DNA of 6,148 nt from an uncultured Bacilli bacterium (GCA_947629075.1 CANRCI010000075.1:1-6148); one strand, 5' to 3'; shown: positions 1 to 5,937, counted from the stretch's first letter. The notes: generated from the sequence alone by a model not told the origin. Program-made: numbers and translations.

Positions 1-254
1 CCCTTTTCTTCACCGTGTTCAATAACGACAAAAGTAGGAATGCTCATAACACCATACATACGCGCTACCTCTTCGCAATCATCGACGTTTATTTTGACAA
101 ACTTTACATCTTTTTCTTCCTCTGATAATTCACTAACTACCGGACTCATCATGCGACATGGTCCACACCAATCAGCATAGAAATCGATAAACACTTTCTC
201 TTTAGCATCCAATACTTCTTTTTTAAATTCTTGTTCTTTTATTTCTTTAATCAT
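1..254 (-). CDS. trxA: Thioredoxin, 3'-truncated by window edge
   Basis: Thioredoxin is a small cytoplasmic disulfide reductase; it reduces protein disulfides and is recharged by thioredoxin reductase. The 84 full codons visible from ATG 254 contain the WCGPC active site at residues 29-33, the buried Asp (D24, equivalent to E. coli D26) in FIDFYADWCGPC, and the cis-proline loop SIPT with P73. Family members are usually about 100-110 residues, so some 20 C-terminal residues lie left of base 1. The start is fixed by AGGAG at 262-266, seven bases upstream. Its ATG overlaps the TGA stop of trxB as ATGA (251-254), which implies co-transcription and probably translational coupling. The N-terminus (MIKEIKEQEFKKEV) is short and charged with no export signal. 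Identity is very secure; only the end is missing. Confidence 0.97.
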   Translation of the reverse strand, partial: MIKEIKEQEFKKEVLDAKEKVFIDFYADWCGPCRMMSPVVSELSEEEKDVKFVKINVDDCEEVARMYGVMSIPTFVVIEHGEEK

Positions 255-1132
255 CTTTTTACTCCTGTTACTTTTCTTAAATATTTTATTAATTCTAACC
301 CAACCGTCATCCCTTGGTAAACAGCTTTCGATACTTGATAGATACCACCTGTGATATCACCACAAGCGTATACTCCTTCGACATTAGTTTCACACTTATC
401 ATTTATTACTATATCTCCATCTTGTAAAACTATACCTAGAGCATTGGCAAAATCGATTGAGGAAGCACTTCCCTCGGCGATGAACAAACCACCCATTTTC
501 TTTGTTTCACCACTGGCAAAAACGATTTCATCTAAAACGCGATTACCTCTAAGTTCGATGATAGGTCGAGTATCACTCTTAATCCCATCTACCCCATCAG
601 GTATATCTTTACCATTGGTAAATAGATAGATATCCTTAACAATCGGTGATAGATATTTTAGCTCGTGAACTGCTAGAGGTCCACTTCCAACGACCGCCAC
701 ACTTTTGCTTTTAAAAAAGTAGCCATCACAGACAGCACAGTAAGAAACACCCTTGCCCTCAAACTTCTCTAAGTTTTTAATATTAGGCTTTTTCTTTTTC
801 TTACCAGTTGCTAAGACTATGGTTTTAGAATTAAAAGTCCCAATATTGGTCCTAACTTCAAAATTATCTTTATTTTTAATAATTTCTACTACTTCACATT
901 CTTTAACATCTACACCTAAATTACTAGCTTGTCTAAGTCCCTGTTGGTATAACTCATTTCCCGTTATACCATTTTCAAAGCCATAATAGTTATCAATTTT
1001 TTCAGCTAAATCGAGGTTGCTTTTTTTATTAGTCATAATCGCACAACTTCTCTCAGCTCTACTCAAATAAAATGAAGCAGTTGCTCCAGCTGGACCACCA
1101 CCTATTATTATTGTATCGTACAACTTGGCCAT
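251..1132 (-). CDS. trxB: Thioredoxin reductase-like flavoprotein, atypical pyridine-nucleotide domain
   Basis: This is a 293-residue cytoplasmic flavoenzyme expected to reduce the thioredoxin encoded directly downstream. Seen: an N-terminal FAD dinucleotide fold (IIIGGGPAG, residues 8-16), a second FAD-domain motif (TIVLATG, 104-110), the redox-active CAVCDG (C132 and C135) inside the central domain, a GSGPLA glycine loop (149-154), and the C-terminal FAD motif VYACGDI (254-260) followed by TGGIYQVSKAV. Canonical NADPH-dependent TrxB is about 310-320 residues with GGGxSAxEEA and then HRRxxFRA; here the latter stretch is IYLFTNGKDI (168-177), so the arginines that bind the NADPH 2'-phosphate are absent. 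This resembles the pyridine-independent or ferredoxin-linked (FFTR-like) thioredoxin reductases described in clostridia; that assignment is my inference. GAGGTGAT (1136-1143), three bases before ATG 1132, supports the start. It is probably the first gene of trxB-trxA. An alternative is an NADH-preferring TrxB. Confidence 0.92.
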   Translation of the reverse strand: MAKLYDTIIIGGGPAGATASFYLSRAERSCAIMTNKKSNLDLAEKIDNYYGFENGITGNELYQQGLRQASNLGVDVKECEVVEIIKNKDNFEVRTNIGTFNSKTIVLATGKKKKKPNIKNLEKFEGKGVSYCAVCDGYFFKSKSVAVVGSGPLAVHELKYLSPIVKDIYLFTNGKDIPDGVDGIKSDTRPIIELRGNRVLDEIVFASGETKKMGGLFIAEGSASSIDFANALGIVLQDGDIVINDKCETNVEGVYACGDITGGIYQVSKAVYQGMTVGLELIKYLRKVTGVKR

Positions 1133-1135
1133 CTA

Positions 1136-1178
1136 ATCACCTCAAATACATTATATATTAATATTAAAATATTATAAA
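1136..1178 (-). promoter_or_regulatory. Candidate trxB promoter and strong RBS
   Basis: On the minus strand, TTTATA (1173-1178), a 17-base spacer and TATAAT (1150-1155) would start transcription near 1143, at the GAGGTGAT ribosome binding site (1136-1143). The resulting leader of about 11 bases looks very short, but it matches the other promoters in this window. A second TATAAT lies at 1171-1176. The area is very AT-rich, so the exact boxes are uncertain, and read-through from the upstream glycosyltransferase operon is possible because no terminator is visible in the 99-bp gap. Confidence 0.4.
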
Positions 1179-1231
1179 CAAAATTACCTAAATTATTATG
1201 TCAAATTCCCTAGCCGATACAATATGTTAAA

Positions 1232-1948
1232 CTATCTTTTAGTTAAAAAATTGTAAAATTCTTCGGGATAATCAGTTATGTAATAAATACTGTCATAATT
1301 GTTATCGATTAAAAGATCCAATGCTTTCTTAGTATTACTAACACAATTAGTAGATGGATACCAATTAGAAAAATTAATCATAATCTCTTTACCGTTTTTT
1401 AATAGTTCATCCATTATTTTTAGATTGATCATATTAGGAGTCAAAGAATAGTAATCAGCTTCTTTGAAATCGAGATTATTGATACTTACAACTAAACCTA
1501 CCTCAAAATTGGGATTATTGCGTTTAAGTAATTCTAAAATGGCATTATTATTAGTTTCAACATAGAAATCGAGCATAGGAAATTCATCCAATATCGCCAC
1601 TAGATTATTGATATATTTTTCATTTCTTCTAGCAATATCTTCTATTTCATTATTCAACAAATCATAAGCATTATAAATATTTATGACAATCATCTTTTCA
1701 AAATTTCTAACGTAGTTTAACAATTCCTCTAATCTGATGAATTGACTGGTCTTTATCTCCAAAAAGTTTTCATTTTGAATAGTATTGATATCATTTTGAG
1801 TGGACCCGACAACGCTGTAATAGATAATCTGTTCATCTTTGGTCATGACGATATCGATATGGAAACCTTTGACATATTTACGAGTGGCACAAGATGAAAG
1901 AAAATTAACCAATGTGTCAGCACTATTTTTTCTTGAAATAATGTTCAT
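1232..1948 (-). CDS. Degenerate glycerophosphodiesterase (GDPD)-fold protein, probable pseudoenzyme
   Basis: This 238-residue protein has no signal peptide or membrane segment. It aligns by eye to the glycerophosphodiester phosphodiesterase TIM barrel. The N-terminal block that normally reads HRG...ENTL..F......G...ElDv.xTKDg..V..HD is here SRK (5-7), ADTLVNF (10-16), GFHIDIVMTKD (28-38) and YYS (43-45). The C-terminal signature (..I.TDyP...) is kept as YYITDYPEEFYNFL (222-235). The family's catalytic or metal-binding positions are thus changed: His to Ser5, Glu of ENT to Asp11 with Asn lost, first Glu of ExD to His30, and His of HD to Ser45. Only D32 and the TKD turn remain. Established: GDPDs hydrolyse glycerophosphodiesters to glycerol-3-phosphate using these residues. 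Inferred: hydrolysis is lost and a binding or regulatory role remains. The gene follows the glycosyltransferase by 24 bp, with AGGTGAT (1952-1958) before ATG 1948. The frame is open and well started, so it is not an obvious pseudogene. Confidence 0.75.
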   Translation of the reverse strand: MNIISRKNSADTLVNFLSSCATRKYVKGFHIDIVMTKDEQIIYYSVVGSTQNDINTIQNENFLEIKTSQFIRLEELLNYVRNFEKMIVINIYNAYDLLNNEIEDIARRNEKYINNLVAILDEFPMLDFYVETNNNAILELLKRNNPNFEVGLVVSINNLDFKEADYYSLTPNMINLKIMDELLKNGKEIMINFSNWYPSTNCVSNTKKALDLLIDNNYDSIYYITDYPEEFYNFLTKR

Positions 1949-1972
1949 ATAATCACCTGGTTAATTATATGT

Positions 1973-3148
1973 CTATTTTAGTATCTTTAACCATTCTTTT
2001 TTGATATTTTCACCCGTGAACTTTTTAGCTTTCTTGTAAGATCTATTACCGAGACGATGACGAAGATCGCTATCCTCTAATAACTTGACAATCGCCTCAG
2101 CCATCTTTTCTTTATTTCGTCCCTCGATAATAATACCACTTTTATCGTCGATCAATTCACATGCTCCTTCAGCGGAAGAAAACACGACTACTGGTAAGGC
2201 ATGACTCATCGCTTCTAACAAAGTAAGACCAAATGCTTCTTTTTTAGAGGCTAGAACATAAATTGATGCCTCTTCTAACATTTTTTCGATGACTTCATGC
2301 GTTTGGTAACCGTGAATATATACAGCATTCTCTAACGATTTATTTCTAATCTTGTTTTTTAAATGCTCCATCTCGTGTCCACCACCAACGATATCAAGTC
2401 GCACATCGACTTTACGACGTACTAGTTTTATAACATCGATTAAATCGTCAAAACCTTTTTCTTTAGAAAGTTTACCGATGGAAATGATCCGATTATTATT
2501 GAGAGTTGCTTTATGATGTGGAACTTCATCCAAGATATTGGGAATACATACACATTTACATGACGTCTTTTCTAACTTTTGGCTGTAAAAGTCTTTTAGA
2601 CTTTGGGATACCGTAACTAAATAGTCCAAATCTTTAACACTTTCGATGATATCAGATGCTAAAGAGGCGTCACCTCCATGATGGGTGTGTTCCCAAGCGA
2701 TTCTTGTAGAATTCTTCTTTTTTACCTTCGATAAATAACTATGTAGTTCCGCAGTAGTTGAAATAAAGAAATCACTAGATGTTTCCTTAATCGCCTTAAT
2801 GACTAACTTCTTTTTCTTATGCAAAGTTTTATTAGCTTTTACTATATCTTTAAACAATTTAATTATCGAAAAAGTAGACAAATATTCATCCCATACTAAT
2901 CTCAAGGTTTTAGAGTATTTTTTCTTCTTCAATAGATGTTTATATCTCCTGATTCTGATTACTCGATCATTATCGATCAAATACTTAAATTTTACTTTAC
3001 TACTATAATTAAATGGTGGTTGCTCATGTATTTTATAAACGGAAATTATCTCTAAATCAAAATCTTTATCCAGTACTTTAGATAATGATGCGATACTTTT
3101 CTCAATTCCGCCATATGAAAGTTGCGATACTAAAAATGTTATTTTCAT
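1973..3148 (-). CDS. Glycosyltransferase family 4 (GT-B fold)
   Basis: A 391-residue protein, the usual GT4 length. The N-terminal acceptor domain opens with MKITFLVSQLSYGGIEKSIASL (1-22), the glycine-rich loop of GT-B enzymes; HTHHGG is at 154-159. The C-terminal nucleotide-sugar domain has IISIGKLSKEKGFDDLI (221-237), DIVGGGHEMEHL (252-263), a HGYQTHEVIEKML helix (279-291) and the retaining-GT EX7E motif (E304 AFGLTLL E312), followed by EAMSHALPVVVFSSAEGACELI. Such enzymes move a sugar from a nucleotide donor to a lipid or glycan acceptor at the cytoplasmic face of the membrane. Residues about 64-120 are very rich in Lys and Arg, which could aid membrane association. The start is supported by AGAGGTGG (3153-3160). 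It forms a likely two-gene operon with the downstream degenerate GDPD. Donor and acceptor cannot be read from sequence; glycolipid, teichoic-acid or capsule synthesis are all possible. Confidence 0.93.
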   Translation of the reverse strand: MKITFLVSQLSYGGIEKSIASLSKVLDKDFDLEIISVYKIHEQPPFNYSSKVKFKYLIDNDRVIRIRRYKHLLKKKKYSKTLRLVWDEYLSTFSIIKLFKDIVKANKTLHKKKKLVIKAIKETSSDFFISTTAELHSYLSKVKKKNSTRIAWEHTHHGGDASLASDIIESVKDLDYLVTVSQSLKDFYSQKLEKTSCKCVCIPNILDEVPHHKATLNNNRIISIGKLSKEKGFDDLIDVIKLVRRKVDVRLDIVGGGHEMEHLKNKIRNKSLENAVYIHGYQTHEVIEKMLEEASIYVLASKKEAFGLTLLEAMSHALPVVVFSSAEGACELIDDKSGIIIEGRNKEKMAEAIVKLLEDSDLRHRLGNRSYKKAKKFTGENIKKEWLKILK

Positions 3149-3152
3149 GTTA

Positions 3153-3177
3153 CCACCTCTAATAAAAGTTTATCACA
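3153..3177 (-). promoter_or_regulatory. Candidate extended -10 and RBS of the glycosyltransferase operon
   Basis: On the minus strand, TGTGATAAA (3169-3177) resembles the TGTTATAAT extended -10 used by other genes here and sits at the same distance from the AGAGGTGG ribosome binding site (3153-3160) and ATG 3148. No acceptable -35 is seen 16-18 bases further upstream, so this is only a positional candidate. The rest of 3178-3272 is AT-rich spacer with nothing else I can support. Confidence 0.35.
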
Positions 3178-3272
3178 AAAACAGTTACTTAACTATATCT
3201 AATATTTTTTACTAGCATTTTCTTCTTGCAAACCAAGTTAAAAGCTTAAGTACTACTAGTTTTTAGTCAAAT

Positions 3273-3301
3273 AAAATAATCTTCGTAATGAAGATTATTT
3301 T
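3273..3301 (-). terminator. Rho-independent terminator of the 194-residue membrane gene
   Basis: A perfect 12-bp inverted repeat (3273-3284 paired with 3290-3301) encloses a 5-base loop. On the minus strand it ends in a T-rich run (TTTTATTTGA), as needed to stop transcription of the gene ending at 3295, and it insulates the glycosyltransferase operon downstream. The TAA stop (3295-3297) lies within the stem. The stem is AT-rich, with only four G-C type bases per pair of arms near the loop. A T-run after the plus-strand copy means it could also act in the other direction. Confidence 0.7.
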
Positions 3302-3879
3302 TTATAAACCCTTCTAATTAAATATTCGTCTTGTCCAGCTTCTTTATTTTCAGTAAATTTAATAATTATACCATTATCTTTATCTACTTCTTCACCAGTT
3401 TCACTCTTAGCTTTAGCATCGACTAGTATCTGTTCTATTTCATCATCTTTTAAATCAGCTTTGTTGACAAGAAGAATAGCGCGGATAATTTTATCAGCCA
3501 AATCTTTATTAATACTAGTAGTACTGTAATATATACCACTTTCTTCAACTACTTCTTTAGTCATATCACCGGTATACTTTTTAGGTTTTATATAGAAATT
3601 AATGTCCCCATATAAGTAGAAATAATATGTATCATCCTGAGTAGTTACCTTTTTACTATCGATTATTATTGTTTTGTCGATTTGTTTAAGACTGGTATTT
3701 AGATTAGTTAAATAATCGTTAATAGCTATTTCTTCACTATAGACAGTGTTATCTTCTTCTATTTTATCTTTACTACCATCTTGATCTTTAGTAAACATAT
3801 CGACAACAAAATAAACTACTGTTAAAAAAATTGCTAATATTATCAGACATATAATTGTAATTTTTGTACTTTTCTCCAT
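3295..3879 (-). CDS. Membrane-anchored protein of unknown function
   Basis: I do not recognise this 194-residue protein. It starts MEKSTK and then has one hydrophobic segment at about residues 7-27 (ITIICLIILAIFLTVVYFVV), so it is most likely a single-pass protein with a tiny cytoplasmic tail and an outside domain of about 165 residues. Cys11 is not preceded by a lipobox (its -3 to -1 residues are T-I-I), so it is not an evident lipoprotein. The linker 29-50 is acidic and polar; the ectodomain mixes predicted strands (TYYFYLYGDINFYIKP, 84-99) with a helical part (123-157) and has no Cys, His-metal motif or known catalytic signature. ATG 3879 has GAGG (within 3887-3893) eight bases upstream. 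It has its own promoter and terminator, so it is a single-gene unit, divergent from the HExxH gene. The frame is intact and codon use matches the neighbours. Confidence 0.8.
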   Translation of the reverse strand: MEKSTKITIICLIILAIFLTVVYFVVDMFTKDQDGSKDKIEEDNTVYSEEIAINDYLTNLNTSLKQIDKTIIIDSKKVTTQDDTYYFYLYGDINFYIKPKKYTGDMTKEVVEESGIYYSTTSINKDLADKIIRAILLVNKADLKDDEIEQILVDAKAKSETGEEVDKDNGIIIKFTENKEAGQDEYLIRRVYKK

Positions 3880-3899
3880 TCTATCTACCTCACTATGAC

Positions 3900-3929
3900 A
3901 TTATAACACAGATACATTTTGAGTAACAA
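3900..3929 (-). promoter_or_regulatory. Promoter of the membrane-anchored protein gene
   Basis: On the minus strand, TTGTTA (3924-3929), 18 bases, then TATAAT (3900-3905) preceded by TGT (3906-3908) gives an extended -10 sigma-A promoter. Transcription would begin near 3893, at the ribosome binding site, leaving a leader of roughly 15 bases before ATG 3879. Its -35 is only six bases from the -35 of the divergent promoter. Confidence 0.7.
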
Positions 3930-3935
3930 CTAAAA

Positions 3936-3964
3936 TTGACAGCTTTTAAAAGTTTTGCTACAAT
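3936..3964 (+). promoter_or_regulatory. Strong sigma-A promoter of the HExxH gene
   Basis: TTGACA (3936-3941), a 17-base spacer and TACAAT (3959-3964) with TGC (3956-3958) directly before it give a consensus -35, near-consensus -10 and extended TG. Transcription should begin near 3971. The spacer holds the perfect palindrome CTTTTAAAAG (3943-3952), a possible but unproven operator. Confidence 0.85.
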
Positions 3965-3978
3965 AGACGCCGTTTGAT

Positions 3979-3986
3979 GGGGTGAT
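3979..3986 (+). promoter_or_regulatory. Ribosome binding site that selects ATG 3990
   Basis: GGGGTGAT abuts the first of two in-frame ATGs (3987 and 3990). In this window the purine core sits seven bases before the start in trxA, trxB, the GDPD-like gene and the glycosyltransferase. The same spacing here points to ATG 3990; ATG 3987 would leave only four bases. Confidence 0.65.
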
Positions 3987-3989
3987 ATG

Positions 3990-5219
3990 ATGAAAGACAA
4001 AAAGAAATTAATCGTTAACTTAAGCATCGTTAATGCCCTTATTTTTACGACGTTTGATGCCATTTTAATCAAAACTAATTTTAAAACGTTTAAACCACTA
4101 ATAAAAAGTCCATTTCAAGATACTGCAAATTATAATTACGATTTAGAAACACGTAAAGTACTAGTCGATACTCTTATCGATAAAACCGGGGACTTCGATC
4201 TTTTTAAAACAGCAACTGATATTTCTGGTGATGAAATAAAAAAAGAGATAAGAAATATTTTGATTTCTAACCCTTATATCGATTACGAAAATCTATATGA
4301 ACGCATTTTATGTAACCGGGTAGTACTCCATTCTGAACCCAGTAGTAATCCTGCTGTCGTCGGGCAAACTGTTTCTTTCGAAGGAGCTTTCTTAACGAAC
4401 TTTTTATTCGATATCGTTCCCAATAGCATAATTGATATCTATGATGTCAATATGCATAATTCTAAAAATAAAGAAGCATTAAAATCAACTTATATTCACG
4501 AAAGCATTCACATGATGTTTCCCAACATTGAATCACCATTCTTTTCAGAAGCTCTAGCTACACAAATCGAAAACGAAACGCCATTTGTCCATAGTGAAAG
4601 TTATACTCTTCACCTACCCCTTATAAAGATGTGGTATGAAGTTTTGGGATCTGATGTTTTTAAAAAAGTGGTAGCAACTGGTGAATTACAATCGTTTATC
4701 GATAGTTTATCCGATTTAGGAATAGATGAAGAAAAAGCTTCTACTATCATAGATAAGCTAAATGATATTCACTACTTATATCTAGCCTCAATCGAATCGG
4801 AAGAAAATGTCTTGTTAATCCGCAATTTAAATTCTAAATATAAAGACATGTTTAATGGTGAAAAGGTTGATAAACAAATGCTTAAAAAATATTTAAAGAG
4901 CGCAGCAGAACAAGCGATTAATGATATCGATGAGGCCTACTTTAGACAGTATGGTAAATCCTCTCGAGAAAATCCAATTATGACAGCGTATCGCGAACAA
5001 CTACTCTACTACGTCGATAACAATTCATCAAAATATTATTACGATTATCATTATCTAATCGATGATTATAATTATATGAATGATGATAAAATCACTTTTT
5101 ATGATGCCGAAACCAATAAATTTACGACTCATAAATTACAAGACGACGACTATAATTTAGATAATTATAACAGACCTAGAAAAGAGAAAAATTTAGTTAA
5201 AATTAAAAAAGAGTTTTAA
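3990..5219 (+). CDS. Probable exported HExxH zinc metalloprotease-like protein
   Basis: I do not recognise the family. Numbered from ATG 3990 the protein has 409 residues: a basic start (MKDKKK), one hydrophobic segment at about 7-27 fitting a signal anchor or signal peptide, a helical N-region, then TYIHESIHMMFP with HESIH at 170-174, the zincin HExxH motif (H170, H174 zinc ligands, E171 catalytic base in that class). Twelve residues after H174 comes SPFFSEALATQIENE; E187 fits the third zinc ligand of gluzincins of the peptidase-MA type (HExxH...nEGlA). Residues 205-320 look mostly helical. The C-terminal tail, about 340-395, is strikingly rich in Tyr, Asp and Asn and ends basic. It is a single gene with its own strong promoter, divergent from the membrane-anchored gene and convergent with the BI-1 gene. 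A peptidase acting outside the membrane is inferred; the substrate is unknown. ATG 3987 would add one Met. Confidence 0.85.
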   Translation: MKDKKKLIVNLSIVNALIFTTFDAILIKTNFKTFKPLIKSPFQDTANYNYDLETRKVLVDTLIDKTGDFDLFKTATDISGDEIKKEIRNILISNPYIDYENLYERILCNRVVLHSEPSSNPAVVGQTVSFEGAFLTNFLFDIVPNSIIDIYDVNMHNSKNKEALKSTYIHESIHMMFPNIESPFFSEALATQIENETPFVHSESYTLHLPLIKMWYEVLGSDVFKKVVATGELQSFIDSLSDLGIDEEKASTIIDKLNDIHYLYLASIESEENVLLIRNLNSKYKDMFNGEKVDKQMLKKYLKSAAEQAINDIDEAYFRQYGKSSRENPIMTAYREQLLYYVDNNSSKYYYDYHYLIDDYNYMNDDKITFYDAETNKFTTHKLQDDDYNLDNYNRPRKEKNLVKIKKEF

Positions 5220-5229
5220 AACTCTTTTT
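5206..5229. terminator. Bidirectional terminator shared by the HExxH and BI-1 genes
   Basis: A perfect 24-bp palindrome. An A-run, GAG, TTTT/AAAA, CTC and a T-run make a hairpin with U-tails on both strands. The stop codons of both convergent genes lie inside it (TAA 5217-5219 on plus; TAA 5228-5230 on minus, one base beyond the palindrome), so only 8 bp separate the genes. G-C content is just three pairs, so its strength is uncertain, but the position is exactly right for both units. Confidence 0.75.
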
Positions 5230-5872
5230 ATCGTGATCTATCAGTAATATTTAATAATTCTAAGAAAATATTAATAAAATCTAAATATAATTCTAATGCT
5301 CCATAAATGGCTAGATTATCCGATTGTATTTGATTAGATGTAGCAAACTTTTTAATGCGTTGTACATCATAAGCAGTAAAGCCAATAAATACAAGAACGA
5401 ACACAATGGAAAGCAATAGATCAAAACTACTACTTCCTACAAAGATGTTAATGATTACACAAACTAATCCACCAATAAGAGCCATCAACAAGAAATTGCC
5501 AAGTTTAGTAAGATCAGTTTCAGTAACGTATCCGATAACAGCAAACAATCCAAAAATGATAGAAGTTGTCAAGAATACATACAAAATGTGACTCATATCG
5601 TAATACAAGAATATACTAGAAAAGGTTACACCACTTACCAACGAATAAAGTATAAATGACATCTTAGCAGTTGTACCACTCATTTTAGTAATTCTTGCCG
5701 ATAGGAAAAAGACCAAAACAAGTTCTAAAATAAGAAATACTAAATACCACATCGAGTTTAAAATAACCTCATATATTGCTGGAACACTACTTACCACATA
5801 TCCAGTCATAAAAGTCACTAGTAGACCAACAAACATCCAAGCATAGACCTGGGACATTAATTGCTTTTTCAT
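5228..5872 (-). CDS. Bax inhibitor-1 / YetJ family membrane protein
   Basis: This 214-residue, almost wholly hydrophobic protein has about seven membrane segments (around 10-30, 37-58, 70-90, 95-114, 124-144, 148-167 and 185-207). Family marks are FVGLLVTFMTGYVVS near the start, R60 in SARITKMS, the FTAYDVQRIKK motif with D169, and the C-terminal LELYLDFINIFLELL with D198. In the Bacillus subtilis homologue YetJ, also of about this length, a pair of Asp residues and an Arg in membrane helices form a pH-sensitive calcium leak gate; R60, D169 and D198 look like the equivalents by eye. The likely role is therefore a membrane calcium/proton leak channel; the bacterial physiology is poorly defined. 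AGGAGG (5878-5883), five bases before ATG 5872, fixes the start. It is a single gene, divergent from tRNA-Arg. Confidence 0.95.
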   Translation of the reverse strand: MKKQLMSQVYAWMFVGLLVTFMTGYVVSSVPAIYEVILNSMWYLVFLILELVLVFFLSARITKMSGTTAKMSFILYSLVSGVTFSSIFLYYDMSHILYVFLTTSIIFGLFAVIGYVTETDLTKLGNFLLMALIGGLVCVIINIFVGSSSFDLLLSIVFVLVFIGFTAYDVQRIKKFATSNQIQSDNLAIYGALELYLDFINIFLELLNITDRSR

Positions 5873-5877
5873 AAATT

Positions 5878-5899
5878 CCTCCTCACTATTATTATAACA
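5878..5899 (-). promoter_or_regulatory. Extended -10 promoter and RBS of the BI-1 gene
   Basis: On the minus strand, TGTTATAAT (5891-5899) is a perfect extended -10, followed at once by GAGGAGG (5878-5884). Transcription would begin near 5884, giving a leader of about 12 bases. No good -35 is seen at 17 bases; TTGTAT (5917-5922) is 20 bases away. Confidence 0.65.
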
Positions 5900-5937
5900 C
5901 GTCTAATTATTGATTAATACAATTAATTACTATAATT

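Noticed and set aside
351..986. Plus-strand open frames at 351-629 and 753-986
   Set aside because: They lie opposite the well-supported trxB gene, lack ribosome binding sites and have no family-like sequence.
1171..1204. Perfect TTGACA (1199-1204, minus strand) with TATAAT at 1171-1176 as the trxB promoter
   Set aside because: The spacer is 22 bases, too long for a sigma-A promoter; the pair TTTATA/TATAAT closer to the gene has a 17-base spacer.
1227..1247. Small inverted repeat AACTA/TAGTT as a terminator after the GDPD-like gene
   Set aside because: Only five base pairs with a mismatch next to them and no T-run on the minus strand.
2799..3008. Plus-strand 69-residue open frame
   Set aside because: It is antisense to the Lys-rich part of the glycosyltransferase; its Phe/Leu-rich sequence is simply the complement of Lys codons.
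3295..3879. Lipoprotein signal at Cys11 of the 194-residue protein
   Set aside because: The residues before Cys11 (T-I-I) do not fit a lipobox and the hydrophobic segment continues well beyond it, as in a membrane anchor.
5406..5591. Plus-strand 61-residue open frame
   Set aside because: It is antisense to the BI-1 gene with no ribosome binding site or promoter.
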